From GAS188 sp963794475 (GTDB lineage: Bacteria; Pseudomonadota; Alphaproteobacteria; Rhizobiales; Beijerinckiaceae), in NCBI GenBank assembly GCA_963794475.1, contig CAWCDW010000004.1, forward strand, positions 256,734 through 320,733: a stretch of DNA of 64,000 nucleotides, written 5' to 3'. Positions 49,281 to 59,700 of this stretch are shown one piece after another. A program made the position numbers and the translations under genes. Numbering within the stretch: the stretch's first letter is position 1; each line of letters starts with the position of its first letter. The notes beneath the pieces are model-generated. The model was not told where the DNA came from. It worked only from the letters and a program-made list of their open reading frames with translations, and did no database searches.

Positions 49281-50219
49281 GAGCGGACAAGCGTTGGTCC
49301 GGTCCGAACTCGAGGATTACCGCTGATCGATCATTGTGTCTGCTTTTCTTTCGACGCAGGATGCAGCCGCGATGAGAGATTCTGCCCCTGGCAGCACGAC
49401 TGCAATCTCGCCTTCCTCGAGCAGCGCCTCGTTGGCAGTGTTGATCAGGCTGGGCCGCCAGACGAAGCCGCCCGCGCGCGAACGATGGGAATGGACGGAG
49501 ACGGGAAACGACGCCTGATGCCGCGCGGGAGACAACATCGGAGAGTGCGCCGGAGAAACTCGGGAAGGTGAAAGTAGAATTGGGGTCTCTATGGAGATCT
49601 CCTGGGTTGATCCCAATGTGAGAACGCCCAGGCGGCTCGCCTACTGGCCAGGTGGGCAGGTGGCCGGCGGCTCTAACCCTTGCTTTTTACAACGTGCCAG
49701 GCCCTCGCGCCGTTTGTCATGGCACCGGCGGGCGCTACACGGTCCAGGCTGGGGCGGGGGCGGCGGCCTACATCGAGAGGCGCGCGCTCGACGAGCGGGT
49801 CCCTCGCGGCGCGCGCAACCAGGGCCTCCCGGCGCGCGAAGTCCCTCCTCACCGAGGTCAGAATGCCCATCGCTCTACATCTAGAGGACTCGACTGTGCG
49901 GCAGCGGGCTACACTCGACCCAAGTTTGACCTTCCGTCGACCGCCTCCAAACGACCGGGGTGGGCCGAAAGCTGACCGTCTGCTTTGGGCAATTGCAACG
50001 CTGAAGCGGACATCCGCTTCCACACACTCACGTGGCAGCACTCGACCCATTGCGGTCCTTCGGCGTCGAACGCTACATGGCACATTTCGAGAGCGTCGCG
50101 ACGGGTGAGCGGCAGGACAAGGCGGCGCCGGTAGCGGCTTAGCGCGCGACTTACCATGCTTCCCCTTATGCCGATATCGGGCCTATCATGCCGAAACCTA
50201 ATCTTACTTGAGGAGCGCC
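49281..50219. other. Long region without a convincing gene
   Basis: 939 bases between the mobile element and the cyclase gene. Several short open frames exist on both strands (for example minus 49317-49616) but none has a good ribosome-binding site or recognisable protein. The right attachment site of the element may lie here. I could not find a repeat matching the left side. Confidence 0.5.
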
Positions 50220-51980
50220 GTGACCAACGAGCGCGTGGAACGGCGGCTGATGGCCATCCTTGCGGCTGATATCGCGGGCTACAGCCGTCTGATGGAGGTC
50301 GACGAAGAGGGCACGCTTGCTCGTTTGAAGGCGTGCCGGCGAGACGTTGTCGAACCGAAAATCGCCGAATATCGCGGACGCATCGTCAAGACCACGGGCG
50401 ACGGCATTCTTGTCGAGTTCGGGAGCGTGGTCGATGCAGTGCGATGCGCCCTCGAGGTGCAGCGGGGCATGCCGGAGCGCAATGCGGAAGTGCCATCCGA
50501 TAGCCGCATCGAGTTCCGTGTCGGCATCAATCTCGGCGACATCATTATCGACGGCGACGACATTTATGGCGATGGCGTGAATGTCGCGGCACGGCTCGAA
50601 GGCCTGGCCGAGCCCAACGGGGTCTGCGTGAGCCGGGTTGTGCGCGATCAGGTGCGCGACAAGCTCGATCTGGCCTTCGAGGACATGGGCGAGCAGCAGG
50701 TTAAGAACATCGCCCGGCCGGTCCGCGTCTTCCGCATCGCGGCGCCGGTTATCGGGCAGCCGACGGGATCGACGAAGCCCACGCTCGCCCTGCCTGACAA
50801 GCCGTCGATCGCCGTTCTGCCTTTCCAAAACATGAGCGGGGATCCTGAGCAGGAGTATTTCGCCGATGGCATGGTCGACGACATCATCACCGGCCTCTCG
50901 CGCATCAAATGGCTTTTCGTCATCGCGCGCAATTCGACCTTCATCTACAAGGGGCGGGCGGTCGACGTAAAACAGGTCGGGCGCGAACTCGGCGTGCGTT
51001 ATGTGCTCGAAGGCAGCGTTCGCAAGGGGGCGGATCGTGTGCGGATCACCGGCCAACTCGTCGACGCTGCAACCGGAGCGCACGTATGGGCCGAGCGCTA
51101 TGACCGCAAATCCGACGATATTTTTGCCCTTCAGGATGAGATCGCACTATCGGTGGTGGGCGCGATCGAGCCGAGCCTGCGTCGGGCCGAAGTCGAGCGC
51201 GTCAAGCGCAAGCGGCCGGATAGCCTCGATGCCTATGATCTTGTCTTGCGGGCTCAGCCCGACGTCTATTCCGGAATGCCGGAGCGCGCCACAAAGGCCC
51301 TGGTGCTTCTGGAACGCGCACTCGCGCTCGATCCCGCCTATGCGCTGGCGCATGCGTTTTCCGCGATGTGCCGTCACAATCGATTCTTGCGCGCCGGACT
51401 GCATGAGGAGGACCGGGCGGCCTCAATCCGCCACGCCCAAGCCGCGATCGCTTACGGGCAGGACGACGCGCTCGCTCTAACTTTCGCCGGATTTTCCATC
51501 GGCATGGACGGGCACGATCGTGGTGCCGCGTTCGCGGCATTCGAGGCGGCGCTCGCCACCAGCCCCTCAACGGCTCTCACCTATATCCTTGGCAGCGTTA
51601 TTCTCGGATGGACCGGGGAAGCCGAACGTGCAATCGAATGGGGCGAACGGGCGATGCGTCTCAGCCCCTTCGATCCCTGGGCTTTTGCTGCTTTCGGCTC
51701 ACTTACGCTCGGGCATTTCCAGCGCGGCCGCTACGCCGAGGCTGCCAATGCCGCCTACAAGGCGGTCCAGTCCAATCCTGCCCACAGTATCAACTATGTG
51801 CTGCTGGCGGCGCCGCTCGCGAAGCTTGGGCGGCTCGAAGAGGCGAAGGCGGCTGCGGCACGAGTTTTGGAATTACACCCCGCATTCCGGTACAGCCGGC
51901 AATTTTCAGGAGTGGACTGCGCGCCGGCGCTTGCTGCCTCTCTAAGCGAGGCCCTCAGCGCCACGGGGCTGCCGGAGTAA
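50220..51980 (+). CDS. Class III adenylate/guanylate cyclase with TolB-like and TPR regions
   Basis: 586 residues. The N-terminal cyclase domain (1-165) has both metal aspartates in LAADIAGYSRLM and TTGDGILVEF, followed by VGINLGDIIIDGDDIYGDGV and NVAARLEGLAEPNGVCVS. Residues 185-300 form a TolB-like domain (SIAVLPFQNMSGDPEQEYFA; GVRYVLEGSVRK), and 330-560 a TPR array (LERALALDPAYALAHAFSAM). This arrangement is common in rhizobia, which often have many copies. It would make cyclic nucleotide in response to an unknown signal. GTG at 50220 follows GAGGAG by four bases. Monocistronic. Confidence 0.9.
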   Translation: MTNERVERRLMAILAADIAGYSRLMEVDEEGTLARLKACRRDVVEPKIAEYRGRIVKTTGDGILVEFGSVVDAVRCALEVQRGMPERNAEVPSDSRIEFRVGINLGDIIIDGDDIYGDGVNVAARLEGLAEPNGVCVSRVVRDQVRDKLDLAFEDMGEQQVKNIARPVRVFRIAAPVIGQPTGSTKPTLALPDKPSIAVLPFQNMSGDPEQEYFADGMVDDIITGLSRIKWLFVIARNSTFIYKGRAVDVKQVGRELGVRYVLEGSVRKGADRVRITGQLVDAATGAHVWAERYDRKSDDIFALQDEIALSVVGAIEPSLRRAEVERVKRKRPDSLDAYDLVLRAQPDVYSGMPERATKALVLLERALALDPAYALAHAFSAMCRHNRFLRAGLHEEDRAASIRHAQAAIAYGQDDALALTFAGFSIGMDGHDRGAAFAAFEAALATSPSTALTYILGSVILGWTGEAERAIEWGERAMRLSPFDPWAFAAFGSLTLGHFQRGRYAEAANAAYKAVQSNPAHSINYVLLAAPLAKLGRLEEAKAAAARVLELHPAFRYSRQFSGVDCAPALAASLSEALSATGLPE

Positions 51981-52603
51981 AAGAACGTCCGCTTCTTGCA
52001 CATCTGGCTCGTAAACGACGCGCGGAGCCCTGGGCAGCTTTCCACCCCGTGGCGTTATTAGAGGTTGGCCACCCGCGTGAGCCTCACGCAACCAGCGCCT
52101 TATGCAAGCGAGCGGCAGGTTAGGTGCACGGTGGCTCACTTTGCTGAGACGTGCCATTGGCGAGGGTGGTCGAGAGATTCCGATGCCCTTCTAAAAGGGG
52201 GGTCACAGGGCATGCCCATTGACCATTGCCGAACGTGAGAACAGACTGAGAACTCGCTTCGGGAGGATGCTGGGATGGGTGAGCCGCGGCCGGACCTTGT
52301 TGATCGAGGCTCCATCGGCACTTCCTGTTGTCTCGGTGAGAGATGTCCGATTGGTTGTCCTTGGGACATCGCGCGGTGCATTTGGACATGTGAAGGGCAC
52401 GTCTTCAGTGAAATCGATTTCATTGGGACCACCTGCCGCTTCAATTGATTTCATCTGCCGGGGCCTCGTGCCGCTCGCGCGGAACCTCTTGCGTCGAGTG
52501 GTGATGAACCTTCCGCCTCATATCGGCGAGGCAGTGACGGTAATTTCATCGCGCGCCCCGGGTGTTCGAAATCTGCGCCAGCCCTCCACAGCCGCTTCTT
52601 GGA
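51981..52603. other. Intergenic region, nothing certain
   Basis: 623 bases between the cyclase and the opposite DUF892 gene. Open frames such as plus 52219-52635 and several on the minus strand overlap one another and have no recognised relatives or good ribosome-binding sites. It may contain decayed genes. Confidence 0.4.
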
Positions 52604-53104
52604 TCAGGTCGCGTTGGCTTCCGCCGCCACATTAACGCTCGTCTCAGCGAGTTTCGTGAGGAGCTCGTCCGTGGTCTTCTCCTCGCCAAGTGTGGCGTCG
52701 AAAAGATCCGCCGCCTGATCCATTCCGAGTTCCTTCGCCCAGGTCCGGAGCGTGCCATAGCGAGAGATCTCGTAATGCTCAACCGCCTGCGCAGCTGCAA
52801 GGAGACCCGCATCCAACGCTTTGCTGTCGGCATACTCCTCGCCGATCTCGTCGCCTTCCTTGATGATGCCCTTGATGGCCTCGCAGGTCTTCGATTGGGG
52901 CTTCTTGCCGATCATCTCGAACACTTCTTCGAGACGCTGCACGTGACCTTTCGTCTGTTCGAGATGAGTCGTGAACGCGTCCTTCAGTTCGTCCGATTGT
53001 GCGGACTTCGCCATCTTCGGAAGTGCCTTCGTGATTGCCTTCTCGGCAAAATAGATGTCCCTGAGCGTATCGTGAAACAGGTCGTTGAGATTTTTCGGAG
53101 CCAT
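52604..53104 (-). CDS. DUF892 ferritin-like protein (YciF/YciE type)
   Basis: 166 residues forming a four-helix bundle. The start MAPKNLNDLFHDTLRDIYFA and the repeated Glu/His positions (AEKAITKALPKM; HLEQTKGHVQRLEEVFE; AVEHYEISRYGTLRTWAKEL) match DUF892, related to ferritin-like iron-binding stress proteins. GGAG precedes the ATG by about six bases. These proteins are usually induced by stress, which fits the envelope/stress operon 650 bp away on the other strand. Confidence 0.9.
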   Translation of the reverse strand: MAPKNLNDLFHDTLRDIYFAEKAITKALPKMAKSAQSDELKDAFTTHLEQTKGHVQRLEEVFEMIGKKPQSKTCEAIKGIIKEGDEIGEEYADSKALDAGLLAAAQAVEHYEISRYGTLRTWAKELGMDQAADLFDATLGEEKTTDELLTKLAETSVNVAAEANAT

Positions 53105-53755
53105 GATCATCTCCATTCGGCGGGTTCGCAAAAATTTCCAGGGCCAGCCGCTGTCGCCCTCGGGGGAGTGATCCAACGTTTGGCTTGGTCTGCGGTTCCT
53201 GTGGCGGAAGTTTTCGACCCCGCCAAGCGGTGCGACTGACCTAAGAGCAAACTCGAGGACGAGTTGAAGGCTCGGTGATGTCGATTAGCGCTCAAGGAAT
53301 TTGCCCAGACAAGAGCTTGGACGAACCAGAGCGCCGCAAAAGGTCACGAACGCAGATGATCCGGAGCTGGCGACCACGCTGGAAACCTGCGAGCTTGTGG
53401 TCGCAGGCTTCATCGCTGCCGTCGAAGAGTGGCCCGTGGACGCGACCAGGAGGTCGTTTCCGCAGGTCCGCATAAGGCGCGAGGTAAGTCAATCGAGCTG
53501 GCGCCCGGGGTAGTCGGTTCGCAACTTCAGCGAGCTCCGGCTGCACTCTTCGCCGCAAATAATCGGGGAGGCTCAGCAGAGGGTTGTGTGAGCTGAGGCA
53601 GCGCACCCGCGTCGATCGGGATTTTGAGCACCGGCATTGCGGGCCTCTCAAGCATAGGCTCAGTCGTGCCCGGCTGACGCGGCAATAATTATTGGAAAAG
53701 GGCCGGAACAATCAGCAAGAGACGAGATTTGAATTTGGCAGCGCAGGAGAGTTCG
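53105..53755. other. Intergenic region between divergent stress genes
   Basis: 651 bases. It presumably contains promoters for the DUF892 gene (minus) and the 53756-56352 operon (plus). Short open frames on both strands lack recognisable products. I see no clear operator or RNA gene. Confidence 0.4.
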
Positions 53756-54367
53756 ATGAATGCTCCAAAGGCCAATACACAGCATCCATCCCGCCGGGGA
53801 ATCGGTTCGCAGGGTCTCGACCAACCTGTGAAACCCTCGACCGATCTCTTGGAACCGTCTGGCACGCGAGCCGGGACCGATGCTCCCTCGGAGACCACTT
53901 CCGGAGTGAGGGCGCGGGCGGCCGACACGCCGTCGAAGCTTTCTGATGTCGCCCAGCAAGCCGGCGAACATGCAAAGCAGACAGCGTCGTCCTTGGCGAA
54001 CGAGGCCAATAAAAAGGCGGTGGCATTCTTTAATCAGCAGGTGGCGAGCGGGGCGGATCTCGTCAGTCATGTGGCCGATTCAGCGAAATACGCCGCTGAC
54101 AACCTCGAGGACCAAGCACCCAAACTTGCGGAACTGGTTCGCGGCGCCGCGCAGCGGGTCGAAGACTTCTCGAACGAGGTGCGCAGCAAGACTGTCGATG
54201 AGCTCTTGCGGAACGCCTCCGAGGTCACGCGCCGGCAGCCTGCGCTTGTGTTCGGGTGCGCCTCCCTCGCAGGCTTCTTCATCTTCCGTTTGTTGAAGGC
54301 AAAACCGGATACGGGCTCGCAGGAGTATGGCGCGCCCTCCCGCGGGGACCATTACGATGCAGCATGA
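53756..54367 (+). CDS. Nutrient-deprivation-induced type protein
   Basis: 203 residues. A Pro/Ser/Thr-rich start precedes a long amphipathic helical region (LSDVAQQAGEHAKQTASSLA, through QRVEDFSNEVRSKTVDELLR) and a single C-terminal membrane anchor (PALVFGCASLAGFFIFRLL). Related rhizobial proteins are annotated as nutrient-deprivation-induced. AGGAGAG lies four bases from the ATG. It is the first gene of a four-gene operon with overlapping ends. It probably lies at the inner membrane; molecular role unknown. Confidence 0.75.
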   Translation: MNAPKANTQHPSRRGIGSQGLDQPVKPSTDLLEPSGTRAGTDAPSETTSGVRARAADTPSKLSDVAQQAGEHAKQTASSLANEANKKAVAFFNQQVASGADLVSHVADSAKYAADNLEDQAPKLAELVRGAAQRVEDFSNEVRSKTVDELLRNASEVTRRQPALVFGCASLAGFFIFRLLKAKPDTGSQEYGAPSRGDHYDAA

Positions 54368-54752
54368 TCGCATCGCCAATTCCGACCTGCTGCGGACCTT
54401 GGGCGACGCGCTCGGCAGTTTATCGGACCTGGTGCAAAAGGAGATCCGACTTACGCGCGCTGAACTGGCGCAGATGCTCGCGTCCAAGCTTCAGGCTAGC
54501 ACCTGGGCGATCGCGGCCGCGGTCGCTGCGCTTCTTGCCGCGATGCTGATCGTTGAAGCTTTCGTGTTCGCGTTGGTTGCCCTTGGCCTCGCGACGCCTT
54601 GGGCCTGTCTCGCGGTCGCCGCGATAATGGTCGTGGGCGGCCTCCTCTCATTCCTTCAGGCCCGGAGGCTTGCCCAGAACGGGCCAGCGCCGCGGCGCGT
54701 TCTCGGGCGGGTCGCGCAGGACGTTCAAACAGTCAAGGAGCGACTCACATGA
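54357..54752 (+). CDS. DUF1469 (holin-superfamily-like) membrane protein
   Basis: 131 residues: an N-terminal helix (LGSLSDLVQKEIRLTRAELA), two membrane spans (TWAIAAAVAALLAAMLIVEA; WACLAVAAIMVVGGLLSFLQ) and a basic tail. This is the PF07332/DUF1469 pattern. Despite the holin name it is a normal chromosomal family linked to envelope stress. The ATG overlaps the previous stop and its own stop overlaps the next start. Confidence 0.85.
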   Translation: MQHDRIANSDLLRTLGDALGSLSDLVQKEIRLTRAELAQMLASKLQASTWAIAAAVAALLAAMLIVEAFVFALVALGLATPWACLAVAAIMVVGGLLSFLQARRLAQNGPAPRRVLGRVAQDVQTVKERLT

Positions 54753-55636
54753 ACTCTTATCCAGGCACGAATACTTTTTCTCAAGCGGGCGAATGGTTGC
54801 TTGGGGCCGCGCGCCGGAATCCGGAGGCCTTGCTGCTCTTGGGGGCCGGGTGCGCCCTGCTGATGCGAACTGGCGGGGGCACGGCACGCTCGAACGAAGA
54901 TGCCGATGGCTGGACACATGAGGATGGCTATTCGACCGCCTCGGCCAATCCGCCCTCACGGGAGGGATTGGCTCACTCCTCCAGGGAGGGAACCGGGCAT
55001 TTGAGCGGCATCAAGGACCGCCTGACGGACACGGCGTCCGGTTACGTCGGCGACCTGCAAGAGCGCGTCGTCGACACAGCCGCCGATTACGCCGCCAATC
55101 TGACGGGGCGCGTCTCCGATACCGCCAGCAGCGTGGCGGATGCCGCCACTGCCGCAACTCGCAACATCGTCGAGGGCTCTAAGAGCCTGAGGCGGCAAGC
55201 ACAGACCACACTGCAGAGCACCATCGACGGCGTGCTGCGCGATCAGCCGCTTGTAGTTGCCGCGGTGGGCTTCGTCGCGGGAGCTGCTGTGGCCGCGGCA
55301 TTCCCCGCGACCGATGTGGAAGTGCGAGCCCTGGGCGGCGCTCGCGAGAATCTTTCGGAGGCGATCGATCAGGCCGGCAAGAAAGTGATAGGAGCTGCCG
55401 GAAAGGCTGGCGAACGCCTGAAGGCCGCGGCTGAGGACAAGGGGCTTACGGCTGATGGCCTGAAGAACCTGGCCGGAGATGTCACCAATGCCTTCACCGA
55501 AGCCGCCACCTCGGGAGGGCAAAGGAACGTGGCCGCTGAGTCCACCGCAAGCCAGGACACAAGTGCTGAAGCCGCCAAAACTGTGGTTAGCGACGATAGC
55601 GGGCTTGGCGACATGAGCGGCCGGACGCCGCGATGA
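54749..55636 (+). CDS. Second nutrient-deprivation-induced-like membrane-associated protein
   Basis: 295 residues. A short hydrophobic segment near the start (NPEALLLLGAGCALLM), an Asp/Ser-rich linker, a repeated amphipathic stretch (IKDRLTDTASGYVGDLQERV; DTAADYAANLTGRVSDTASS) similar to LEA-like 11-mer repeats, a membrane segment (PLVVAAVGFVAGAAVAAAFP) and an Ala/Lys helix after it. AAGGAG precedes the ATG. The LEA-like composition suggests protection of membranes under desiccation or starvation; that is inference. Confidence 0.7.
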   Translation: MNSYPGTNTFSQAGEWLLGAARRNPEALLLLGAGCALLMRTGGGTARSNEDADGWTHEDGYSTASANPPSREGLAHSSREGTGHLSGIKDRLTDTASGYVGDLQERVVDTAADYAANLTGRVSDTASSVADAATAATRNIVEGSKSLRRQAQTTLQSTIDGVLRDQPLVVAAVGFVAGAAVAAAFPATDVEVRALGGARENLSEAIDQAGKKVIGAAGKAGERLKAAAEDKGLTADGLKNLAGDVTNAFTEAATSGGQRNVAAESTASQDTSAEAAKTVVSDDSGLGDMSGRTPR

Positions 55637-56352
55637 CCAGGGGCGAGGTTGACAGCTTGGAACGGGACGTCGAGGAAGCCCGGAAGCGGCTTGCCGACGA
55701 CCTTTCACGCCTTCGCTCCCCCGCGGCGCTCGGCGAGCTCAAGAACAATCTCCTGGCTGAGGCTAGCGACGCCAAGAATGCGCTGCTTGAAAAGTCCAAG
55801 CAGGCCGCCACAGATGGGCTGCACCGCCTCATGGCCGATTTGAAGGAGAGAGCTGCGGCGAATCCCTCAGCGGCCGTGATGATCGGGGCGGGACTCGCCT
55901 GGCGTCTCGTGCAGCGCCCGCCGATTGCGTCGCTTCTCGTCGGAATGGGCGTCTGGAGCCTCTGGCGCGACAATGCTTCGCAAAAAGGGCCGAAAGATTT
56001 CGCCTCTAAGGCGGGCGCGGTGGGTTTTAAGACCCGCCAAAGCTTGGGAGAGTTCGCCACCCAAGCTTCCACGGTCGCAGACCAGGCCTCCCGCTCCGCA
56101 GCGGAAGCTGCGGCGTCGCTGAAGGGTGCTGCCACGACGGCCGCCGAACGAGCTGCCGAGGCCGCTGGGCAGCTTCGGGCCCAGGCAATAGTCGGCGGGA
56201 AGCGAGCCTCAGCGTTGTTGCAGCGAGTCGGTGGTTCCGAGGAGGGTGCGCGCGACAGGATCCTGTTGGGCGCAGCGGCAGCCGCAGTAGCCGCCGCGGT
56301 CGGAATCGCGGCGCAGCACCAAATCACGGACGGACATGCGACCAATCGGTAG
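55633..56352 (+). CDS. DUF3618 domain protein
   Basis: 239 residues. The N-terminal helix SLERDVEEARKRLADDLSRL is the DUF3618 motif; then Ala-rich helices, a short hydrophobic segment (IASLLVGMGVWSLW) and a C-terminal hydrophobic Ala stretch (LLGAAAAAVAAAVGIAA). The start overlaps the previous stop (ATGA). It is the last gene of the operon. Such proteins occur next to DUF1469 and nutrient-deprivation-induced genes in rhizobia. Function unknown. Confidence 0.75.
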   Translation: MTRGEVDSLERDVEEARKRLADDLSRLRSPAALGELKNNLLAEASDAKNALLEKSKQAATDGLHRLMADLKERAAANPSAAVMIGAGLAWRLVQRPPIASLLVGMGVWSLWRDNASQKGPKDFASKAGAVGFKTRQSLGEFATQASTVADQASRSAAEAAASLKGAATTAAERAAEAAGQLRAQAIVGGKRASALLQRVGGSEEGARDRILLGAAAAAVAAAVGIAAQHQITDGHATNR

Positions 56353-56399
56353 CTTCTGCGATCGGTGATCACGCGCTCAGAGCTCCGAGCTATCAACCA

Positions 56400-56640
56400 C
56401 TACTTGCCACGTTGGCGTTGGCGCGGCCCATGAAGCGCCGCAACTTGGGCGATGCCTCGAGCGAAGCGTTCGATGCCGTCTGGCTAAGGTTGTCGCTCGC
56501 CTAGCTCACCATGTCCTTAGCTTGCCCATATGCGTTCTGAGCAGCACCGGCGGCGTGGTCGTAAAGCCCACGCCCTGTCGTTTGCTTGTCTTTGAAACGC
56601 GCGACCCTCTCCTCAAAATGACCGACCGCCTTGCGCACTC
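56400..56640 (-). pseudogene. CsbD-like stress protein remnant with in-frame stop
   Basis: On the minus strand the segment reads VRKAVGHFEERVARFKDKQT, then TGRGLYDHAAGAAQNAYGQA and KDMVS, and meets TAG at 56501-56503. The same frame continues ASDNLSQTASNASLEASPKL. The GLYDHAAGAAQNAYGQAKD part matches the core of CsbD-like stress proteins (G..L.DQA.G.AQ..YG.A.D). No good start codon is visible. It lies in a 363-base gap after the stress operon and is probably a decayed gene of the same response. Confidence 0.45.
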
Positions 56641-56715
56641 CACGCCCCCTCGAAGCCCAGATATTCGGGGCATCTCCGCCCTAGTCGAGAGCTCCGGCTT
56701 CGGCGCCTGCTCCGG

Positions 56716-59700
56716 CTACTCCACCGAGTCCGCATGGCCGCGAATTCCGACGCTTAGAAGCGCACTTAACAAACCCTGTGCCGTGTAGGGCTTCGTCAGG
56801 AAGGAGATCTTGCGCTCATTTGCGAGTGATTGGCGAAGATCGCCCGTGACTTGCCCCGTCGCCAGGACAATCGGAAGCGATGGATGGATCGCTCGAATCT
56901 CGTTGATCAGAACGTCTCCCTTTCGATCCGGCAGGCCAATGTCGATGATGACTGCATCAACGCCGCCCGGCACCAGCCCGATCTTGTTCATGGCTTGCGT
57001 CGCTGAGCTCGCCGTCTCGACGGTAAAGCCCGCCTCCTCCAGATATTCGGTCGCGAGCATCGTGATGAGAACTTCATCCTCGACCAGCAAAATCCGGCCG
57101 GGAACCCGTTTGGCGTCGATGATATCCCTGAGCTTCGCGGCGAGCGTAGCCTGGGTGAAAGGCTTCGTAATCAACTCCACGCCGGGGTCGAGCCGCCCCT
57201 CGTGGACGATCGCGTTTCGCGCATAGCCGGTGGTGAAAAGCACCTTCAGGCCAGGCCTTCGCTTACGTGCTTCCTCTGAGAGTTGCCGGCCATTCATACC
57301 CCCCGGAAGGCCGATGTCGGTGAACAGTAGCTGGATGTCGAGGTCGGATTCCACGAGGCGCATGGCAACGCGCCCGTTCTCCGCCTCAAGCACCGAGTAT
57401 CCAAGTTCCCGTAAGGTTTCGCAGCTGTAGTTGCGAACATCCGCATCATCCTCCACTACCAGGATGGTCTCGTTCTTCGCGCCGGGTGCCGGCGACCGTT
57501 CCGCTTCGACCTCGGCTAAGTCGGCCGGCGCGTGCACGCGAGGCAAATAGATCTTGATCGTCGTGCCCTCGCCTACCTCACTGTAGATCTTCACGTGCCC
57601 GCGCGATTGCTTGACGAAGCCGTAGACCTGGGAAAGACCCAATCCCGTGCCGTGCCCGATATCCTTCGTGGTGAAGAAGGGATCGAAAGCTTTCGCCTTC
57701 ACGTCGGGCGTCATGCCACATCCGTTGTCGGTGACGGCGAGCATCACATATTGCCCCGGCAGGACCTCCGCCTGGGTCGACGCATATTTGTCGTCCAAAT
57801 ATACGTTCGCGGTTTCGAGCGTGAGCTTGCCGCCGCTCGGCATGGCATCACGCGCGTTGACCGCAAGGTTGAGTATGGCGAGCTCGAGCTGATTGGGATC
57901 GGCAAGCGCTCGCCAGACGCCGCCCCCCAGCACCGTCTCGACCGTGACCTGCTCGCCCAACGTCCGCCGTAGCAAGTCGGACATGCCGGTGACCAAGCGG
58001 CCAAGGTCGAGCGGCTTCGGATCAAGTGGCTGCTGACGCGAAAAGGCCAATAGTCTTTGCGTCAGCGACTCGGCCCGGCGGGCGCCTCGCATGGCGTTGT
58101 CCGTCGATCTTTGAAGCCTCCCGATGTCGACTTCGCCGCTGCTCAGGTTTCGCTGCAATGTACCGAGGTTGCCGATGATGATAGTGAGAAGATTGTTGAA
58201 GTCATGCGCGACGCCGCCCGTGAGCTGTCCGATGCCCTCCATCTTCTGCGCTTGCCGCGTGCGTTCTTCGGCCGCGCGCTTTTCCGTAAGGTCCCGTGTG
58301 ATCTTGGCAAATCCCAGCAGTTCACCTTCTGCGTCCTTGATCGCGTTGATGATGACGCTCGCCCAAAAACGGCTTTCGTCCTTCCGGACGCGCCATCCCT
58401 CGGCTTCGTATTTTCCGGTGCGCCTCGCGATCTCCAAAGCTCGTTTCGGGACGCCGGCCGCCCGGTCCTCGGCCGTGTAGAACACCGAAAAGTGCTGGCC
58501 CATGATCTCTTCGCGCGGATAGCCCTTGATCCGTTCCGCACCGGGATTCCAATTGATGATGTGACCCTGCGGATCAAGCATGTAGATCGCGTAATCAGTG
58601 ACGCTCTCCACGAGCAGCCGGAAGCGTCGTTCCGTCTCCTCGAGCTTCGTCAGGCTCACCGCAAGTTCCCGGGCGCGTTCCGCGGCTCGCTGTTCCAGAC
58701 GTCTGGTTGAGCTCTTGCAGCGCTCTCTCGGCCTCGCTTCTGGCCGCGACCTCCCGCTGGCTCGTTTGGTAGAGCCGTGCATTATCGATCGCGACCGCGG
58801 CCTGCGCCGCCAAGGCGACCATGATCCGTTCGGCGCGCTCGGTGAAGACTCCGGGTTGAGGATGGCCGAAGAACAGGCCCCCCAAGACTTCTCCGGAGCG
58901 CGAAACCACCGGCACGGCAAGGTAACTACGAACGGGAAGATGGCCTAACGGCATTCCCTCATGGGGAGCATTCTTGCCGTATCGCGGATCATTCAAAATG
59001 TCGGTCGAGCGTACCGGGCCTTGGCCCCGAAACGTCGGCTCGAAGATGGCCGTATTGCGGCATCGGAAAATTTGCGAAGGCCTCCCGTGAAACGCCGGAG
59101 AGCGCGTAAAGCGTATACGCCTCACCGCCTTCGCGGATCACATTGTAGAAGAATGCGCCGAATTGCGCATGGCTGAGCTCAACGCCGGCGTCGGTAACGA
59201 TCTGCACCAGCCGTTCGACATCGTGCTCGCCGGCGATCGCCACGCCGGTGTAATTGAGGACCTCCAACGTGTGCGCTTCCTGGCGCACCTCCGCGACCCG
59301 AGCCTCCAAAGTTTCGTTGAGCGCGAGCAGCCGAGCTTCGAGGGCCTTGCGTTCGGTGATGTCGTAAAAGGCTCCCCGCAGCAGCCGAACCGTCGCGTCT
59401 GTTGAGGTGACTTGGCCCTTTCCCGCGATCCAATGGAGACTGCCATCGGGGTGGCGGACGCGGAACTCGACGTAGAAGCGTGCCGGTGGTTTCTGCCGCT
59501 TTGGTCGCCGCCTGGATCTTTTGCAGATCGTCGGCGAAGACGGTTTGTTCCCAGTTCTCCAGGGAGCGTTCCGCCATCTCGGGATCAAATCCGAAGAGCG
59601 TCGCGGCCCGCGGGCTCCAGTCCCACGTCCTCTCTCGCAGGTCCAATTCGAACGTCGCGATCCCGCCCGCCGCCTCACCGAGCCGGAGTCGTTCCTCGGA

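Noticed and set aside
49317..49616. 99-codon minus-strand frame in the gap after the mobile element
   Set aside because: I compared it with transposase and phage families from memory and found no match. There is no good ribosome-binding site, so it was left as part of the gap.
52219..52635. 138-codon plus-strand frame before the DUF892 gene
   Set aside because: It overlaps the 3' end of the opposite DUF892 gene and competing frames, and has no recognisable features.
54357..54752. Phage holin, implying a prophage lysis cassette
   Set aside because: The DUF1469 family is a common chromosomal membrane protein family. Its neighbours are stress genes and no phage genes are adjacent.
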